The position numbers and the translations under genes are program-made. A stretch of DNA of 8,528 nucleotides from an uncultured bacterium (GTDB lineage Bacteria; Bacteroidota; Bacteroidia; Bacteroidales; Marinifilaceae), in the NCBI GenBank assembly GCA_905215395.1, contig CAJMQA010000147.1, forward strand, positions 1 to 8,528, in the 5' to 3' direction. A model generated the notes under the pieces. The model was not told the origin of the DNA. It did no database searches and worked only from the letters and a program-made list of their open reading frames with translations. This document shows positions 1 through 6,300 of the stretch, piece by piece (position 1 is the first letter of the stretch; every line of letters starts with the position of its first letter).

Positions 1-129
1 GAGGTCTATTCGCAGACCGTGGCGCCTTATCTGGATAAAATCCGTTATCACATCGATAAACTGGAATTATTGGTAGATGATGAAATCTGGCCTTTGCCAA
101 AATACCGGGAATTGCTTTTTTTTAAATAG
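1..129 (+). CDS. glnN: Type III glutamine synthetase, C-terminal end (partial)
   Basis: This is the last 42 codons of a gene that begins before the window, read in frame 1 to a TAG at 127-129. The tail contains LELLVDDEIWPLPKYRELLF, which I recognise as the conserved carboxy end of the large (about 730-residue) GlnN-type glutamine synthetase common in Bacteroidales. The enzyme makes glutamine from glutamate, ammonia and ATP in the cytoplasm. No catalytic residue lies in the visible part, so identification rests on this terminal signature alone. A strong hairpin follows directly, so the gene seems to end its transcript here, and the next genes point the opposite way. The smaller GlnA type is unlikely because its C-terminus does not look like this. 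Confidence 0.82.
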   Translation, partial: EVYSQTVAPYLDKIRYHIDKLELLVDDEIWPLPKYRELLFFK

Positions 130-137
130 AATTAAGA

Positions 138-184
138 AAGGTGGTCTGAAAAACAAATTTTTACTTTTCGGATCACCTTCTTTT
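138..184 (+). terminator. Intrinsic terminator after glutamine synthetase
   Basis: Arms 138-152 (AAGGTGGTCTGAAAA) and 165-179 (TTTTCGGATCACCTT) pair over 15 positions around a 12-nt loop, followed by a T-rich stretch (CTTCTTTT). Two pairs (144-173 and 147-170) are G-U wobbles in + strand RNA but become C-A mismatches in minus strand RNA. The hairpin is therefore better suited to ending the glutamine synthetase transcript than the convergent GH3 transcript, though it may serve both. Confidence 0.75.
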
Positions 185-188
185 GTTA

Positions 189-1694
189 TCAGGAATTCAT
201 TTGTAACAGTTCTTCTATGTGTGTCCTGTCATTCCACAAACGCGGAACTTTATGCTGTCCCCCGAGTTTACCTTTTTCCTTGAGCCATTCATTGAATAGG
301 TTCGGACGGGCAATTTTCAGATGTAAACGTTCGAGTGAAAGCAGGCGTTTGGCTTCATAATCAGAATTGAGTTTCTGTAATTCCTGATCCAGAATTTCTG
401 CAAATTTTTCTGGGTCTTCCGGTGGATTTTTGAATTCTATCAGCCATTCATGAGCGCCTTTTTTTCCTTCTTCCATAAATATGGGAGCTGCTGTAAATTC
501 AAAAATTTCCGTCCCGGTTTTTTCGCAGGTATTTTTTAAAGCGATGGTTGCATTGTCAATGATCACTTCCTCGCCAAAAGCATTGATGAATAATTTCGTC
601 CGTCCGGTAATTTTAAATTTATAGGGTTTGAGAGAAGTAAATTGTATGGTATCTCCGATCATATAGCGCCACAATCCTCCATTGGTGCTAATAATCATGG
701 CATAATTCTCGTTGGTTTTCACTTCTTCCAGCAATAAAGTCCGGGGTTTCGCTTTTCCGATTTCAGAGGTTGGCATAAATTCATAGTAAACACCATAATC
801 CAGCATTAATAGCATGGCAGGGTCGTCCGGATCATCCTGAAGTCCGAAGAAACCTTCCGATGCATTATAAGTTTCCATGTATTTCATCCGGGGATTCGGG
901 AGCAGTTGTTTATACTGTTCCCGGTAGGGGGTAAAGCTGATGCCTCCATGGATGAATAATTCGAGATTAGGCCATACTTCGTGAAGATTTTCTTTCCCGG
1001 TCTTTTCGAGAATCTTATGGATCACTGTCAGGAACCAGGAAGGAACGCCTGCCAGACAACGGACATCTTCTTTGATGGTTGTTTCACAGATTTTCTCGAT
1101 TTTTTCTTCCCAGTTACTCATTAACATGATGGAAGAATCGGGGGTTTTCATCATATTGGCCCAGAATGGAGTATTAGAGATCATGATAGCTGACAGATCT
1201 CCATACTGACAATTGTTGTTGGCTTTGCTGACTTCGCTGCTACCTCCCAGGGCCAGGGTTTTTCCACTGAAGACCTGGGCTTCCGGATAGAGTTTGTTGA
1301 ATATGGCAATGACATCTTTTCCGCCCCGGAAGTGGCAGTCTTCCAATGCTGCTGGGCTGACAGGAATAAATTTGCTTTTAGCATCCGTAGTTCCGGACGA
1401 TTTGGCAAACCATTTGATCTCTTCCGGCCAGAGGATATTGTTTGCTCCGTTCATCATTCTGGTGATATATTCCTGTATGTCTTCATAATGTACTATGGGA
1501 AGACGTTCACGGTACTGCTCAGCAGTCAGGATCGTATTAAAATTGTATTTCTGTCCATATTCTGTATCTGCTGCTTTGGCTAATAGTTCTTGCAAAGTAT
1601 TACGCTGTACTTTTACCGGATTTGCCTTGAAAAAATCAATTTGTACCAAGCGTTTCTGTGTGAAGATGGATAAGATTGAATTGATAAAAGCCAT
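189..1694 (-). CDS. GH3-family acyl-acid adenylating/amidating enzyme
   Basis: This 501-residue cytoplasmic protein belongs to the GH3 branch of adenylate-forming enzymes. Plant members activate acyl acids such as auxin or jasmonate with ATP and couple them to amino acids. Bacterial members are widespread, but their substrates are mostly unknown. Nucleotide-binding signatures are visible: SSGTT at residues 99-103 with a lysine at 106 or 108 just after, YNASEGFFG at 276-284, RYMIGD at 343-348, and ITGRTKLFINAFGEEV at 362-377 at the start of the C-terminal domain. The length is normal for the family. Its ATG lies 12 nt after the rnhB stop, so the two genes are probably cotranscribed. No signal peptide or membrane helix is seen. 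The family call is solid. The acyl and amino substrates cannot be read from sequence, and auxin chemistry should not be assumed. Confidence 0.9.
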   Translation of the reverse strand: MAFINSILSIFTQKRLVQIDFFKANPVKVQRNTLQELLAKAADTEYGQKYNFNTILTAEQYRERLPIVHYEDIQEYITRMMNGANNILWPEEIKWFAKSSGTTDAKSKFIPVSPAALEDCHFRGGKDVIAIFNKLYPEAQVFSGKTLALGGSSEVSKANNNCQYGDLSAIMISNTPFWANMMKTPDSSIMLMSNWEEKIEKICETTIKEDVRCLAGVPSWFLTVIHKILEKTGKENLHEVWPNLELFIHGGISFTPYREQYKQLLPNPRMKYMETYNASEGFFGLQDDPDDPAMLLMLDYGVYYEFMPTSEIGKAKPRTLLLEEVKTNENYAMIISTNGGLWRYMIGDTIQFTSLKPYKFKITGRTKLFINAFGEEVIIDNATIALKNTCEKTGTEIFEFTAAPIFMEEGKKGAHEWLIEFKNPPEDPEKFAEILDQELQKLNSDYEAKRLLSLERLHLKIARPNLFNEWLKEKGKLGGQHKVPRLWNDRTHIEELLQMNS

Positions 1695-1706
1695 AAGGTG
1701 TAAAGT

Positions 1707-2312
1707 TTAGATATCGAATGGTATTTCCAATTGTTGTTCGGTTAAATTAAAGCTTTTGCGATGAAAATCAGTAATCCCGAATTCCCGGATACTTTTCCGG
1801 TGCTCCTGGGTCGGGTAACCTTTATTTTTTTTCCAGTTATAAACGGGATATTGTTGATGAAGGTTTTGCATATACTCATCCCTGTGGGTTTTTGCCAATA
1901 CCGAAGCAGCAGCTATTGACATATATTTCCCGTCTCCTTTGACAATACAAAGATGAGGAATATCTCTGTATTTTTTAAAACGGTTGCCGTCGACAATGAT
2001 GTGTTCCGGACGGACGGAAAGTTGATCCAAAGCCTTGTGCATAGCCAGAATCGAGGCATTTAATATATTGATTTGGTCAATTTCATGGTTATCTACCCAT
2101 GCGACAGCCCAGGCTAAGGCTTCCTGCTCTATAACCGGACGTAGTTGTTCCCGCTGTTTCTCACTCAATTGTTTGGAATCATTGAGGAGTTCGTTGGAAA
2201 AATGGTCCGGAAGAATGACGGCTGCGGCAAATACAGGACCTGCCAGACAACCCCTGCCGGCTTCGTCACATCCTGCCTCTATATTTTGTTGATTATATTT
2301 TAATTCTAGCAT
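1707..2312 (-). CDS. rnhB: Ribonuclease HII
   Basis: RNase HII cuts the RNA strand of RNA-DNA hybrids and removes single ribonucleotides from DNA in the cytoplasm. From the ATG at 2312 the protein has 201 residues, normal for the family. It shows DEAGRG at 16-21 (acidic metal ligands D16 and E17, and the GRG loop that reads the RNA-DNA junction), VDGN at 107-110 with D108, the helix ASVLAKTHRDEYM at 136-148 with D145, and GYPTQEH at 165-171. The frame stays open upstream to a TTG at 2363. That start would put the palindromic promoter inside the gene and add 17 atypical residues, so I chose the ATG. The GH3 gene follows after 12 nt and probably shares the transcript. Confidence 0.95.
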   Translation of the reverse strand: MLELKYNQQNIEAGCDEAGRGCLAGPVFAAAVILPDHFSNELLNDSKQLSEKQREQLRPVIEQEALAWAVAWVDNHEIDQINILNASILAMHKALDQLSVRPEHIIVDGNRFKKYRDIPHLCIVKGDGKYMSIAAASVLAKTHRDEYMQNLHQQYPVYNWKKNKGYPTQEHRKSIREFGITDFHRKSFNLTEQQLEIPFDI

Positions 2313-2329
2313 AAGCAGTAATAAAATCG

Positions 2330-2345
2330 TACATTTGCAAATGTA
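2330..2345. promoter_or_regulatory. Palindromic bidirectional promoter or operator between rnhB and the DUF4268 gene
   Basis: TACATTTGCAAATGTA is a perfect 16-bp inverted repeat. On each strand its first half reads TACATTTG, matching the Bacteroidota -7 consensus TAnnTTTG. It sits in a 56-nt gap between divergent genes, so start points about 5-7 nt past each TTTG would give leaders of about 25 nt to the ATG at 2369 and about 20 nt to the ATG at 2312. No TTTG is seen at the -33 position on the + strand. The minus strand has a TTG at 2363-2361, but only 15 nt away, shorter than usual. The palindrome could also be a regulator site. Confidence 0.55.
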
Positions 2346-2368
2346 ATCATTTTTAATTTTCAATCATT

Positions 2369-2821
2369 ATGTGGTCGAAAGAAGAAATAAAAGAATTACG
2401 GATTAAATTTTGGAATGATTTTAAGCGTTATTGTTCGCAACATCGTATTTACCGGAAGTGGGTGTTGACGGGTGTAAAAATAAAATCTACCCAGTTAAAA
2501 TTTTATGCTGATGAGCAAAAAGCTCTGGTACTTTTTCAGATCGACCACAAAAATGATTTGAGGAGATATGAAATTTATGAATGTTTCCAGTCTTATCGGA
2601 AACTGATGGCTCAGGATTGCGGGGAAGACCTGAAATGGGAAGAGGACTATACCGGTATCGGGGATCGTACGGTTAGTGCTATCTTTTTTGAATTATCCGG
2701 GGTCAATATGTTGAATGTGAATGATTGGGAGAAGATCTATGCTTTTTTTACAGAGAAAATGCCTTTACTTGAGGAGGCTTATTGGGAATACCGGGACCTG
2801 ATTACCGGGCGTCTGAAATAG
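2369..2821 (+). CDS. DUF4268-type protein of unknown function
   Basis: This is a 150-residue protein rich in aromatic and charged residues, with no signal peptide or membrane helix, so probably cytoplasmic. The start MWSKEEIKELRIKFWNDF and the later stretch around residues 43-75 (LKFYADEQKALVLFQID, then the YEIYECFQSYRKL helix) match what I recall of DUF4268 proteins, which are common in Bacteroidales and also occur fused to nuclease-like or restriction-associated proteins. The function of the stand-alone form is not known to me, and I see no catalytic motif to suggest one. It diverges from rnhB across a shared palindromic promoter. The stop codon is followed by 446 nt without a gene, so it is probably monocistronic. 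The DUF assignment is from memory and moderately sure; that the ORF is a real gene is well supported. Confidence 0.75.
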   Translation: MWSKEEIKELRIKFWNDFKRYCSQHRIYRKWVLTGVKIKSTQLKFYADEQKALVLFQIDHKNDLRRYEIYECFQSYRKLMAQDCGEDLKWEEDYTGIGDRTVSAIFFELSGVNMLNVNDWEKIYAFFTEKMPLLEEAYWEYRDLITGRLK

Positions 2822-3082
2822 CTTTAATTCTACCGTTTCAACCATTGCTACCTTCCTGATTTGTGTTCTGTTCTCCTGTACCTGTTAATTAATTTAGTAT
2901 AAAGTAAAGAAAATTTATTGTCAAAGGAAATATTTTCAAATGGGAATGTTAGTCCATTAATGGTCTATTGTTTTTGAATTTAACCTTAATAATAGTTGTG
3001 TTATGGAATTGAAATATTCCAATATTGAAATTGTTATTTTCTCTTGTCCGGATTTTAATACTTTCTATAGGGTGTAGTTGAC

Positions 3083-3112
3083 TTTGAATTTATGCTATAT
3101 TTTATAACTTTG
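3083..3112 (+). promoter_or_regulatory. Bacteroidota-type promoter for the GNAT-IbrA-IbrB operon
   Basis: TTTG at 3083-3086 and TAACTTTG at 3105-3112 match the -33 (TTTG) and -7 (TAnnTTTG) elements of the primary Bacteroidota sigma factor, separated by 18 nt. Transcription would begin near 3117-3120, giving an unusually long leader of about 150 nt before the first gene at 3268. This is the best consensus match in the intergenic region. Confidence 0.6.
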
Positions 3113-3219
3113 TGGAGATGCTTATGTGGTTATTAATATAAATTTTATCTGTATTTTGATTCAGAAACTTGTGGTAGTGTGTTAAATGATTGATTAATAG
3201 AGGGTATTTGAAAGTGAAG

Positions 3220-3261
3220 ATGGATAAACTCCGGATCATGAATACAGTATTAATCTTGTGA
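3220..3261 (+). CDS. Possible leader mini-ORF (13 codons)
   Basis: ATG at 3220 opens MDKLRIMNTVLIL and stops at a TGA (3259-3261), only 6 nt before the ATG of the GNAT-like gene and in the same reading frame. A purine-rich stretch (AAAGTGAAG) precedes it. It would lie in the long leader of the predicted transcript. It could be a translated upstream ORF that affects initiation at 3268, the remnant of a longer N-terminus, or chance. I see no pause or attenuator motif, so this is tentative. Confidence 0.2.
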   Translation: MDKLRIMNTVLIL

Positions 3262-3267
3262 AATATT

Positions 3268-3663
3268 ATGGTAATAGAGCGATTGGCTGGTACAGATGTA
3301 CAATTATATCGACTTATTGCACCATTAGTCATGAATCCCGGAATACTCCGGCAGAATAATGATTATCCTTTTAAGACATCGAAGTCGCACGTTTGGTTTG
3401 TGGCTTTGAAAGATTCTGTTGTCGTCGGTTTTTTGCCAGTAGAGTTGAAAGGTAAATCTGCTGTTATAAATAATTATTATGTGTCGGGAGATGATAGTTC
3501 GGTTTTGATTTCTATGCTACAGGAGGCAATACAGAATTTTGGAGAGAAATATAAATTGCAGTCTGTCACACATACCCGCCATATATCTGATTTTCAGAGT
3601 AAGGGTTTTTCTACGATCAGAACATGGAAACTGTATGTAAAAATGGAATACCGGAAGATGTAA
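3268..3663 (+). CDS. Small GNAT-fold acetyltransferase-like protein
   Basis: This is a 131-residue, probably cytoplasmic protein whose predicted strand and helix order fits a compact GNAT fold: strands VWFVALKDSVVVGFLPVEL at 42-60 and AVINNYYVSG at 65-74, a helix at 77-91, a strand near 97-105, and a final strand WKLYVKMEYRK at 120-130. The usual acetyl-CoA pyrophosphate loop (Q/R-x-x-G-x-G/A) should follow strand 4, but here the position reads GDDSSVL, so cofactor binding is doubtful or altered. The N-terminal part IAPLVMNPGILRQNNDYPFKTS looks family-specific. The next gene's ATG lies 40 nt inside this one. That coupling suggests the protein works with the IbrA/IbrB-like pair. Function unknown; the GNAT call is moderately sure. 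Confidence 0.7.
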   Translation: MVIERLAGTDVQLYRLIAPLVMNPGILRQNNDYPFKTSKSHVWFVALKDSVVVGFLPVELKGKSAVINNYYVSGDDSSVLISMLQEAIQNFGEKYKLQSVTHTRHISDFQSKGFSTIRTWKLYVKMEYRKM

Positions 3664-4952
3664 AGAATCCGGTGAATGTATACGAGCAAACGCGATTACG
3701 CCTGGAAAAGATTTTCAAACGTTTTGATAATGTGTATGTTTCTTTTTCAGGGGGCAAGGACAGCGGAGTATTGCTTCATCTATGTATAGATTATATGCGG
3801 AGGCATAATCTGAAGCGGAAGCTGGTTGTGTTTCATATGGACTATGAGGTTCAGTACCAGGAGACTGTTCGTTATGTGGATGATATTCTGGCTTCTAATG
3901 CCGATATACTTGAAGTGTACCGTGTGTGTGTACCTTTTAAGGTTGCAACATGTACTTCCATGTATCAAACTTATTGGCGTCCCTGGGATGAGGAAATGGT
4001 GGATTGCTGGGTACGGAAGATGCCTGAAGAATGTTATACCCGGAAAGATTTTCGTTTTTTCGGTAAACGTATGTGGGACTACGAATTTCAGTGGAAATTT
4101 GCGCGTTGGTTGCATTTGCAGAAGAAGGCGAGACGGACCTGTTGCCTGGTGGGTATCCGTACCCAGGAAAGTCTGAATCGGTGGCGGGCTCTTTATGCCC
4201 GGGGATCTTATCGTTTTAATGGGGCTAAATGGATACGGAGGATTCACAAAGATGTTTATAATGCTTATCCGATATACGATTGGCTGACGACAGATATCTG
4301 GACTGCTAACGGTAAATTTCAATGGCCGTACAATCATCTTTATGATCTGTATTATCAGGCCGGTGTTCCTCTCGAAAAACAACGTGTTGCAAGTCCTTTT
4401 ATATCACAGGCTCAGGCCAGCCTGAAATTGTACCGGGTGATAGATCCCGATATGTGGGGAAAAATGATTGGTCGGGTCAATGGGGTGAATTTCACCGCTA
4501 TCTATGGAAATTCCTCTGCTGTAGGCTGGCAGAAAATAAATTTACCGGAAGGCTTTACCTGGGCAAAATATATGAATTTCTTACTGGAGACCCTCCCGCC
4601 GGAAACCCGGCAGAATTATCTGGATAAGCTTTCTGTCAGTATTCAATTCTGGCGGAATAAAGGTGGTTGTCTGGCAGAGAGTACTATAGAGAAACTGCGG
4701 AAGGCTGGAATTGAGTTGACGGTGGAAGAGAAAACGAATTATAAAACGGATAAAAAACCGGTTCGTATGGAGTATATGGACGATATAAATCTGCCGGAAT
4801 TCCGGGATCTGCCAACTTTCAAGCGGATGTGTATCTGTATTCTGAAAAACGATCATACCTGTAAATACATGGGATTCGTTCCCAATAAGCAGGAAAAGGA
4901 ACGGAGAATATCGATTATGGAAAAATACAAATCCTTATTTAATTCACTATGA
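3624..4952 (+). CDS. IbrA-like PP-loop protein (PAPS reductase family, DUF3440)
   Basis: The family is related to PAPS reductase and to DndC of DNA phosphorothioation. Such proteins bind ATP or an adenylylated nucleotide through a PP-loop, seen here as SFSGGKDSG at residues 40-48 of the 442-residue form. Also visible are LVGIRTQES at 175-183 and YPIYDWLTTDIW at 215-226, typical of this superfamily. The C-terminal half (about 235-430) fits DUF3440, with cysteines at 403, 405 and 413 but no full four-cysteine iron-sulfur pattern. IbrA of E. coli is a regulator of immunoglobulin-binding protein expression; the chemistry of the family is unknown. Two starts are possible: ATG at 3624, inside the GNAT gene, or GTG at 3672, giving M-NVYEQTR, which better fits homologues I recall. 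It ends in an ATGA overlap with the ParB-like gene. Confidence 0.85.
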   Translation: METVCKNGIPEDVKNPVNVYEQTRLRLEKIFKRFDNVYVSFSGGKDSGVLLHLCIDYMRRHNLKRKLVVFHMDYEVQYQETVRYVDDILASNADILEVYRVCVPFKVATCTSMYQTYWRPWDEEMVDCWVRKMPEECYTRKDFRFFGKRMWDYEFQWKFARWLHLQKKARRTCCLVGIRTQESLNRWRALYARGSYRFNGAKWIRRIHKDVYNAYPIYDWLTTDIWTANGKFQWPYNHLYDLYYQAGVPLEKQRVASPFISQAQASLKLYRVIDPDMWGKMIGRVNGVNFTAIYGNSSAVGWQKINLPEGFTWAKYMNFLLETLPPETRQNYLDKLSVSIQFWRNKGGCLAESTIEKLRKAGIELTVEEKTNYKTDKKPVRMEYMDDINLPEFRDLPTFKRMCICILKNDHTCKYMGFVPNKQEKERRISIMEKYKSLFNSL

Positions 4953-5458
4953 AGGAGTATATGAGTCCTGTATATAAAGTTATGGCTGTGCCTGTGGAGA
5001 AAGTGGTTGCTAATAACTATAATCCGAATATAGTAGCTCCGCCCGAAATGAGATTGCTTGAGCTTTCTATTTGGGAGGACGGTTATACCATGCCTTGTGT
5101 GTGTTATTATATTCCCGATAAGGATCTATATGAATTGGTGGATGGATATCATCGCTATATGGTATTAAAGACGTCCAAACGGATTTATGAACGGGAGAAA
5201 GGCTTGTTGCCGGTAGCTGTCATCAAGAAAGATATTTCCAACCGGATGGCTTCAACCATCCGTCATAACCGTGCCCGTGGAGCTCATAATATTGAACTGA
5301 TGTGTAATATTGTATCAGAGCTGACAAAAGCCGGAATGTCCGATCAATGGATCCGGAAAAATATCGGTATGGATAAAGATGAATTGTTACGTCTGAAACA
5401 AATTTCCGGTCTGGCGGAGTTATTTGCAGACAAGGAATTCAGCCTGTCCGAAGAATAA
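4949..5458 (+). CDS. IbrB-like ParB N-terminal domain protein
   Basis: This 169-residue protein has the ParB/sulfiredoxin-like fold: an opening strand VPVEKVVANNYNPN at 14-27, then YELVDGYHRY at 61-70 (the counterpart of the ParB GHHR-type nucleotide-binding box), and RHNRARGAHN at 105-114. A helical, possibly helix-turn-helix segment follows at about 116-157. It lacks the full DNA-binding and dimerisation parts of chromosomal ParB and is not expected to act in partitioning. IbrB-type proteins are regularly encoded next to IbrA-type PP-loop proteins. The ATG overlaps the upstream TGA (ATGA), pointing to translational coupling. A second ATG at 4961 follows an AAGGAG at 4952-4957, but only 3 nt away, so I kept the first. 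The family call is good; the molecular role is unknown. Confidence 0.85.
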   Translation: MKEYMSPVYKVMAVPVEKVVANNYNPNIVAPPEMRLLELSIWEDGYTMPCVCYYIPDKDLYELVDGYHRYMVLKTSKRIYEREKGLLPVAVIKKDISNRMASTIRHNRARGAHNIELMCNIVSELTKAGMSDQWIRKNIGMDKDELLRLKQISGLAELFADKEFSLSEE

Positions 5459-5530
5459 ACGGATGAATATTCCGGTTTGGATTTGCAAGTCTCTGATTTT
5501 ATGAATTAATTTGTTCTCGAAAATTATACA

Positions 5531-5562
5531 TTGGGAGGGAATTTCCATTTGCAATATATTTG
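5531..5562 (+). promoter_or_regulatory. Promoter of the ECF sigma factor gene
   Basis: TATATTTG at 5555-5562 matches the Bacteroidota -7 consensus TAnnTTTG, and a TTG at 5531-5533 lies 21 nt upstream as a weak -33 element. The start point would fall at about 5566-5570, only a few nucleotides before the ATG at 5571. The transcript would thus be nearly leaderless, unless another promoter is used or the TTG start at 5511 is real. Confidence 0.45.
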
Positions 5563-5570
5563 AGAGAACC

Positions 5571-6167
5571 ATGGTATCATCCGTACAAAAGATTTCGGAA
5601 GAAGATGAGGCTGTCTTGCTGGAGAACTTCAATGCGAGGATTGAGGAAGACTTCGGTAAGGTTTATTCCTTGTTCTATAACGATTTGTTTTATTTTGCGG
5701 TTAGACTGTATCAGCATACGGAGGTAGAACCCCGGGATGCCATTCATGATGTTTTTCTGAGTCTGTGGCAGTCAAAAACATTGAAATTTGAACGTTTAAT
5801 TGATATCAAGGCTTATCTGTTCGTTGCTTTGCGGAATAATTTCAAAAGCTTTGTCAAACATCATCAGTATGTTGAAAAATATCAGGTGAGCCAGTTGCTG
5901 GATAAAGATGCATTTGAAGCGAATGTTATTGAAAGTGAAACACTTTCTGCTTTTCATTGCATTTTGGAATTGTTACCGGCAGAAAGTGCTGAGATTTTAA
6001 AACTCTTTCTTTCCGGCTGGAAAATTGAAGAAATTGCTCAAAAATTGGGAAAAACAAAACAAACGATCTATAATAAAAAGTCGGAAGCGATTGCTTATTT
6101 GAAAAGTAAACTCTCCAAAGATTCCCTGATTTTATTCGCGATATTACTTCGTGAATGCCGCAAATAA
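5571..6167 (+). CDS. ECF RNA polymerase sigma factor (Bacteroidota FecI-like)
   Basis: This is a 198-residue alternative sigma factor. Region 2 is at about 24-95 (FGKVYSLFYNDLFYFAVRLYQH, then AIHDVFLSLW), binding core polymerase and the -10 region. Region 4 is at about 128-180, with the helix-turn-helix EEIAQKLGKTKQTIYNKKSEAIAYLK at 153-178. The protein ends in a short hydrophobic tail (DSLILFAILL at 184-193), which I have noticed in other Bacteroidales ECF factors. The frame is open upstream to a TTG at 5511, but that would place the -7 element inside the gene, so the ATG at 5571 is preferred. A FecR-type anti-sigma gene follows after 133 nt and a SusC receptor after that, the usual arrangement for substrate-triggered control of receptor expression. 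Confidence 0.92.
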   Translation: MVSSVQKISEEDEAVLLENFNARIEEDFGKVYSLFYNDLFYFAVRLYQHTEVEPRDAIHDVFLSLWQSKTLKFERLIDIKAYLFVALRNNFKSFVKHHQYVEKYQVSQLLDKDAFEANVIESETLSAFHCILELLPAESAEILKLFLSGWKIEEIAQKLGKTKQTIYNKKSEAIAYLKSKLSKDSLILFAILLRECRK

Positions 6168-6300
6168 GAAAATGTGAGTGTCCTGGTTTTGATACAATTG
6201 TGTTAAAATTGATTTTTTTTGAAAAAAAGTGCCGGATTGAGAAGTAGATTTTTTCCGTTCGTTGGTTTTCTTTAATAAAGACCCAAAGATTGAGAAGGTG

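Larger units (their letters stand above)
2822..3267. other. AT-rich intergenic region with promoter and leader
   Basis: No convincing gene is seen on either strand in these 446 nt. A minus strand reading frame near 3102-3332 overlaps the promoter and the next gene and has no recognisable protein. Visible elements are a 10-bp palindrome CCATTAATGG at 2954-2963, a short inverted repeat GGAAT...ATTCC at 3005-3020, a repeated ATTGAAAT at 3008 and 3024, the promoter at 3083-3112, and a mini-ORF at 3220-3261. No hairpin with a T-run is found after the DUF4268 stop codon, so how that transcript ends is unclear. Confidence 0.6.

Noticed and set aside
2954..2963. CCATTAATGG palindrome as an operator
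   Set aside because: A 10-bp AT-centred palindrome is expected often by chance and is far from any promoter element.
3102..3332. 76-codon minus strand open frame over the intergenic region
   Set aside because: It overlaps the predicted promoter and the start of the GNAT-like gene and shows no protein features beyond AT-rich codons.
3780..4382. 200-codon open frame on the minus strand
   Set aside because: Entirely antisense to the IbrA-like gene, composition is typical of a shadow frame, and no recognisable domain is present.
5457..5478. Possible terminator hairpin AAACGGA...TCCGGTTT after the IbrB-like gene
   Set aside because: Only about 7 pairs with a bulge and no T-run behind it; too weak to call.
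2887..5512. AATTAATTT on both sides of the three-gene operon as possible insertion-site repeats
   Set aside because: A low-complexity 9-mer in AT-rich DNA, with no integrase or transposase nearby; not evidence of an element boundary.
6213..6227. Run of T followed by run of A as a terminator between sigma and anti-sigma genes
   Set aside because: A pure A-T hairpin with a single-base loop is not a credible terminator, and the genes are expected to be cotranscribed.
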